Program-made: the position numbers and the translations under genes
In this document: piece by piece, positions 5,809-8,335 of the stretch
How positions within the stretch are numbered: the stretch's first letter is position 1
How the letters are laid out: the number at the start of each line of letters is the position of its first letter
From: Fontibacter flavus
GTDB taxonomy: Bacteria > Bacteroidota > Bacteroidia > Cytophagales > Cyclobacteriaceae
Assembly: GCF_042432905.1 (NCBI RefSeq)
Contig: NZ_JBHLWI010000051.1
Span: 1 to 8,335, forward strand
DNA length: 8,335 nucleotides
Reading direction: 5' to 3'
The notes under the pieces: model-generated
Databases searched by the model: none
What the model was told of the DNA's origin: nothing
What the model saw: only the letters and a program-made list of their open reading frames with translations

Positions 5809-7674
5809 TTATCTCACTATTGTAACCGTCCCCGTTTTCTCGATTTTCTCCCCACCGATCGTCGTAAAAGCCACTCGATAGATGTAATTGCCCCTCGGCA
5901 ACAAACTACCCTTATGATTCCCGTCCCATCCCTTATCTTCTAGGCTTTGGCTTGAATAGAGATGCTCTCCCCAGTAGTTGAAAATATGCATCTCAAAATC
6001 CACCACGCCCCTGAAAACAGGCTTGAAATAATCATTCAATCCATCTCCATTGGGAGAAAAAGCATTCGGTATGGTCACCCATTCCCCTTGTTCCAAAACT
6101 GCAACTGTCCTACTCTGAAGGGACGAACATCCATAGATATCATAAGCCCTTAGAACCACATCAAACTCACCCGCTTGCTTGAAAACATGAACAGGGTCTT
6201 TTTCCTGAGCGATATTGCCATCACCGAAATCCCATTCCCATGCGATAAAGTCTTCGGAAATTTCACTTTCAAACACCAGTGGTTCCAATACATGGACTTC
6301 AGGCTCTGAAGAGAAGGTCAACTTTTTCACATTGAAATCCACCCTATTGGCAATACTGTTGTCAAATGGAAAAACTACTTTCAACTTCTCCTTAACCTTA
6401 CAGCCTGAGCCATCTATCACCTCCACTTCGATTTCCCCAGACTGCTTGAATTCAATCTCATTCTTACCAGTGACACCATTATTCCATACAATGGCATAAG
6501 GACCATTACCACCTTGAATACTAACCCAAGCAAACCCAATAGCTTCCCCAGTCTCACAGTTTACTTCTATCGCACTTTCGATTTTTGCTGAAAGTTTAAC
6601 AGGCTGCTCTACTTGAACCATGGAGGTAATCTCACATCCGCTTGCATCTTTGACCTTGAGGGAATATGTGCCTGCCGATAGATTTCTTAGATTTTGGGTT
6701 GTGGCTCCATTACTCCACAAAAAGGTAAAAGGTGCCTGCCCTCCTTTGATCTGTATATCTATCTCGCCTTGATTGGTACCAAAGCACTGATTGTGCTGTA
6801 TCCTGCTCACAGTAACTTCAACTGCCTCAGGTGACTTTATGTCAAAAGACTTTGAAAATGAACAGCCTAAATTGTCCTTAATGAGAACTGAATAGGTGCC
6901 GGCCTGAAGGTTATCTATATCTTTTGTCGTCTGACCGTTAGACCAGGAATAAGTATAAGGTGCCTGCCCCCCTGTAATATCCAACTTTATTGATCCAAGA
7001 CTATTGCTGCTGCAACTGATTGACTCCACAGTTTCCCTGACTTCCAATGCTTCAGCGGCAGACTTGATCTCAAATGATAAAGTAGCGTCACAATTGTACA
7101 TATCGATTACCTTAACAGTGTAGGTACCAGGCTTCAGGTCTTTGGCTTCCACTTCATCTTTCAGGCCATGGCTCCATTCAATCTTGTAAGGTTCCCCTCT
7201 TCCAAATTTTATATTGACTTTAGCACTTCCGTCAGCATTACTTGAACAGGTGGCATGCTGTATCCCGCCCATTTCAATGATAAGTGGAAAAGGGGGCTGA
7301 ATAACAATCCTTTCCTCATGCTGCTTCCCTTTGCTGTCCTTGATGAAAACAGTATAAGTACCAGAGAATAGATTGTATCGATTCTGAACTTTCTCAAGGT
7401 TGTTCCAGGCAAAAGAATAAGGAGGATTTCCTCCCTCTACTTCCAAAATAATGTGACCTCTGTCGAGGTGATGACAAAGCGCCAATTTACCGCTCACAGT
7501 CACCTTGATTGGAGTTTCGACACCTCCTACTACTCCAAAACCAACTTCTCCTAATACCAAAGCATGATTCAGGGGGTTATAGGCTACTGACAAATCAGAA
7601 AAAGACATAACTCTCCCAGCCTGAAAAATCAGGGCCAAAAAGAGAAGAAGATTCATTTTCCAACGTAATGACAT
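5809..7674 (-). CDS. Cell-surface SprB-repeat/PKD protein with T9SS type B (CHU_C) sorting domain
   Basis: A 621-aa secreted protein. In order: signal peptide (about 1-25, core LLLFLALIFQAG); five SprB-type repeats (about 62-126, 137-204, 217-279, 291-356 and a divergent one at 366-433), recognisable by GG.APY..W.NG...........AGTY...V.D..GC; a PKD domain (about 445-525) with WEWDFGDG at 479-486; and the gliding-associated C-terminal domain from residue 535, opening IPNAFSPNGDGLND and ending in an immunoglobulin-like fold (GNYIYRVAF...KTGTVTIV). The last domain directs export by T9SS. The molecule resembles a miniature SprB adhesin, but adhesion or motility is inference; no catalytic domain is visible. 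Two starts are possible, ATG at 7674 or at 7656 (Met7). Both keep a usable signal peptide; I kept the first. Its neighbour 3 bp downstream is the likely export partner. Confidence 0.92.
   Translation of the reverse strand: MSLRWKMNLLLFLALIFQAGRVMSFSDLSVAYNPLNHALVLGEVGFGVVGGVETPIKVTVSGKLALCHHLDRGHIILEVEGGNPPYSFAWNNLEKVQNRYNLFSGTYTVFIKDSKGKQHEERIVIQPPFPLIIEMGGIQHATCSSNADGSAKVNIKFGRGEPYKIEWSHGLKDEVEAKDLKPGTYTVKVIDMYNCDATLSFEIKSAAEALEVRETVESISCSSNSLGSIKLDITGGQAPYTYSWSNGQTTKDIDNLQAGTYSVLIKDNLGCSFSKSFDIKSPEAVEVTVSRIQHNQCFGTNQGEIDIQIKGGQAPFTFLWSNGATTQNLRNLSAGTYSLKVKDASGCEITSMVQVEQPVKLSAKIESAIEVNCETGEAIGFAWVSIQGGNGPYAIVWNNGVTGKNEIEFKQSGEIEVEVIDGSGCKVKEKLKVVFPFDNSIANRVDFNVKKLTFSSEPEVHVLEPLVFESEISEDFIAWEWDFGDGNIAQEKDPVHVFKQAGEFDVVLRAYDIYGCSSLQSRTVAVLEQGEWVTIPNAFSPNGDGLNDYFKPVFRGVVDFEMHIFNYWGEHLYSSQSLEDKGWDGNHKGSLLPRGNYIYRVAFTTIGGEKIEKTGTVTIVR
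5812..6072 (-). other. T9SS type B (CHU_C / gliding-associated) sorting domain
   Basis: Residues 535-621 of the SprB-repeat protein. The opening IPNAFSPNGDGLNDYFKP is the signature of this family, followed by the typical HIFNYWGEHLY, WDGNHKG and PRGNYIYRV segments. Type B domains use a PorP/SprF-like protein for export, and that gene is directly downstream. Confidence 0.9.
6376..7491 (-). repeat. Coding tandem repeats: five SprB-type modules
   Basis: Five modules of 63-68 residues, spaced about 75-80 residues apart (residues 62-433). Modules 3 and 4 are the most alike (GGQAPYTYSWSNG against GGQAPFTFLWSNG) and share a run at DNA level around the GGTGCCTGCCC word near 6731 and 6959. Modules 2 to 5 each carry a Cys pair 50-52 residues apart (143/195, 221/271, 297/347, 373/425), probably a disulfide per module. 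Module 1 has Cys67 but Lys117 where the partner should be. Confidence 0.8.
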
Positions 7675-8059
7675 TTCCTATTATCGATTGCAGCCTATAG
7701 GGTCTTTACAAGTGTGGATTTTGTCATTCAAAAGCAAAATACTGTATTTCATTTTTTGAAACATTATTTTTTGCTTTTTGCATGAAACAAAATGATATAC
7801 TTGTCATTTGTCTATTTGACTTAATTTATCAAATAAAATATTGAAAATGCAAGTACTTTAGAAGAGGGGGCAAAAATGAAATGACTATCAAAAAAGTGTA
7901 ATTATTCTTCCAATTGTACAATATTCAAAAATCAATGCACGGGATGCTTTTTTTAGAATCTGAAATGTAACCCCGGCTTAAAAAGGCCTAAAATAGATTT
8001 TTAAAAAAAAATCAACTTTTTTCAAGCATGCTCTTCAATTTGCTTTAATGGCACAAAAA
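7675..8059. other. AT-rich spacer upstream of the SprB-repeat operon, no gene seen
   Basis: About 385 bp without a convincing reading frame. It lies between the terminator of the lysA remnant and the start of the surface-protein gene, so it must hold that operon's own leftward promoter. I found no exact TAnnTTTG box (the Bacteroidota -7 element); the nearest is TATCATTTTG on the minus strand, which has one extra base, and no well-spaced TTG was seen upstream. An AT-only inverted repeat (GATTTTT at 7996-8002 with AAAAATC at 8007-8013) is too weak to interpret. Confidence 0.5.
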
Positions 8060-8087
8060 AAGCTGATGAAGAAGACTTCATCAGCTT
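8055..8087 (-). terminator. Rho-independent terminator after the lysA-like tail
   Basis: A perfect 12-bp stem (AAGCTGATGAAG at 8060-8071 with CTTCATCAGCTT at 8076-8087) closes a 4-base loop, and the minus strand follows it with seven Us (8055-8061). It lies 22 bp beyond the stop codon of the lysA-like tail. Terminator and tail therefore look like an original gene end that stayed together. Confidence 0.85.
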
Positions 8088-8109
8088 AGTGAATTTTGTT
8101 GGGATAATC

Positions 8110-8220
8110 TTATAAACCTATGTCAACCTGATGCCTCAGTATATCTTCAAAGGTTTCTCTTTCCCTTATGAGGTGGGCTTTACCATCCAAGATCAAGACT
8201 TCTGCTGGCCTCCTGTTTTG
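8110..8220 (-). pseudogene. lysA: 3' tail of diaminopimelate decarboxylase (lysA-like), body missing
   Basis: Reading leftward, the frame ends RPAEVLILDGK then AHLIRERETFEDILRHQ and VDIGL, with its stop at 8110-8112. This matches the C-terminus of LysA, the PLP enzyme that makes lysine from meso-diaminopimelate. Family members typically read NSRxRPAEVL...LIRRRET.EDL there. Homology starts at the RPAEV arginine (codon 8209-8211). Upstream of it the expected MASNYNSR is absent: the frame instead reads RRRRAQNR and meets a TAG at 8236-8238. Only about 33 family codons remain and there is no start. The gene is therefore cut, either by an insertion at about 8211-8221, with the body beyond the window, or as a displaced gene end. 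The native terminator follows. The family call rests on the C-terminal motif alone. Confidence 0.65.
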
Positions 8221-8240
8221 TGCGCGACGTCGTCGCTACA
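8219..8240. repeat. GC-rich imperfect palindrome at the lysA breakpoint
   Basis: GCGACG (8224-8229) and CGTCGC (8231-8236) flank a single T, and the symmetry extends with one mismatch or indel to TGT...ACA (8219-8221 and 8238-8240). It lies exactly where lysA homology stops and is far more GC-rich than its surroundings. It is a candidate element end or recombination site. Confidence 0.4.
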
Positions 8241-8335
8241 ATAAATAAGTATTGAAAATCAATCACTTACTGTTTTATAATTTGAAATTTGGGTCACGCG
8301 GAGCTATTTTTGCCCCATGTTTGTACGAAAAAACA
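8221..8335 (+). mobile_element. Probable left end of an insertion sequence (IS1634-like), partial
   Basis: The sequence right of the lysA breakpoint is non-coding for about 95 bp and then opens a plus-strand ATG at 8317 whose first residues resemble IS1634-family transposases. The order of truncated host gene, GC-rich palindrome, short leader, transposase-like start is what an IS insertion gives. Only one end is in the window, so neither the terminal inverted repeats nor a target duplication can be confirmed. An integrative element using the lysA 3' end as its target is the alternative. Confidence 0.4.
8317..8335 (+). CDS. Start of a putative IS1634-family transposase, cut by the window edge
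   Basis: Only six codons are visible: MFVRKN, starting at ATG 8317-8319. IS1634-family DDE transposases of Bacteroidota often begin MFVRKK or MFVRQK followed by N(K/R)SGS, so the beginning fits, but six residues cannot prove it. The position, beside an abruptly broken lysA-like gene and pointing away from it, supports the reading. No strong Shine-Dalgarno is seen before it (TATTTTTGCCCC). Confidence 0.35.

Noticed and set aside
6376..7491. Repeated DNA words here as a CRISPR-like or mobile repeat array
   Set aside because: The periodicity is explained by the coding SprB modules; identity is low and spacing follows protein domains.
7996..8013. GATTTTT...AAAAATC as a terminator for the surface-protein side
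   Set aside because: The stem is almost all A-T in an A/T-run context and has no GC core, so it would not be a stable terminator.

Overview
The window looks like chromosomal DNA from a Bacteroidota bacterium, most likely the order Cytophagales and family Cyclobacteriaceae (Algoriphagus, Echinicola or Cyclobacterium type). The order-level call rests on a type IX secretion system (T9SS) pair (a CHU_C/type B cargo with a PorP/SprF partner), AT-rich spacers, Bacteroidota-style weak ribosome binding sites and the general look of the proteins. The genus is inference only.

Layout. Positions 1-512 are mostly non-coding. They hold a GC-rich hairpin at the left edge, a possible 39-codon minus-strand gene (242-361) whose stop codon lies inside a clear minus-strand terminator (226-253), and an 8-bp inverted repeat (405-424). 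On the plus strand follow a class-3-like aldehyde dehydrogenase (513-1946) and, 85 bp later, an exported P1/DmpA-type N-terminal-nucleophile aminopeptidase (2032-3168). This second gene converges, with a 12-bp gap, on three minus-strand genes. In transcription order these are a cell-surface SprB-repeat/PKD/CHU_C protein (7674-5809), a PorP/SprF-type outer-membrane partner (5805-4777) and an iron-sulfur bacterial cryptochrome/(6-4) photolyase (4710-3181). Then come about 385 bp of AT-rich spacer (7675-8059), a minus-strand terminator (8055-8087), the last ~33 codons of a lysA-like gene, and an abrupt junction into unrelated sequence that ends in what looks like the first codons of an IS1634-type transposase.

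How the genes work together. The SprB-repeat protein and the PorP/SprF protein are 3 bp apart and should form one operon: the second protein is expected to serve T9SS export or surface anchoring of the first. The photolyase lies downstream in the same direction, but a strong intrinsic terminator separates it, and that terminator's U-tract runs directly into the photolyase start codon. The aldehyde dehydrogenase and the peptidase may be co-transcribed but have no obvious shared pathway.

I see no CRISPR array, tRNA, rRNA or complete mobile element, and no evidence of a wholly new multi-gene system. The points most worth a second look are the broken lysA tail at the right edge, the terminator/start-codon arrangement in front of the photolyase, and the small unassigned gene at the left.
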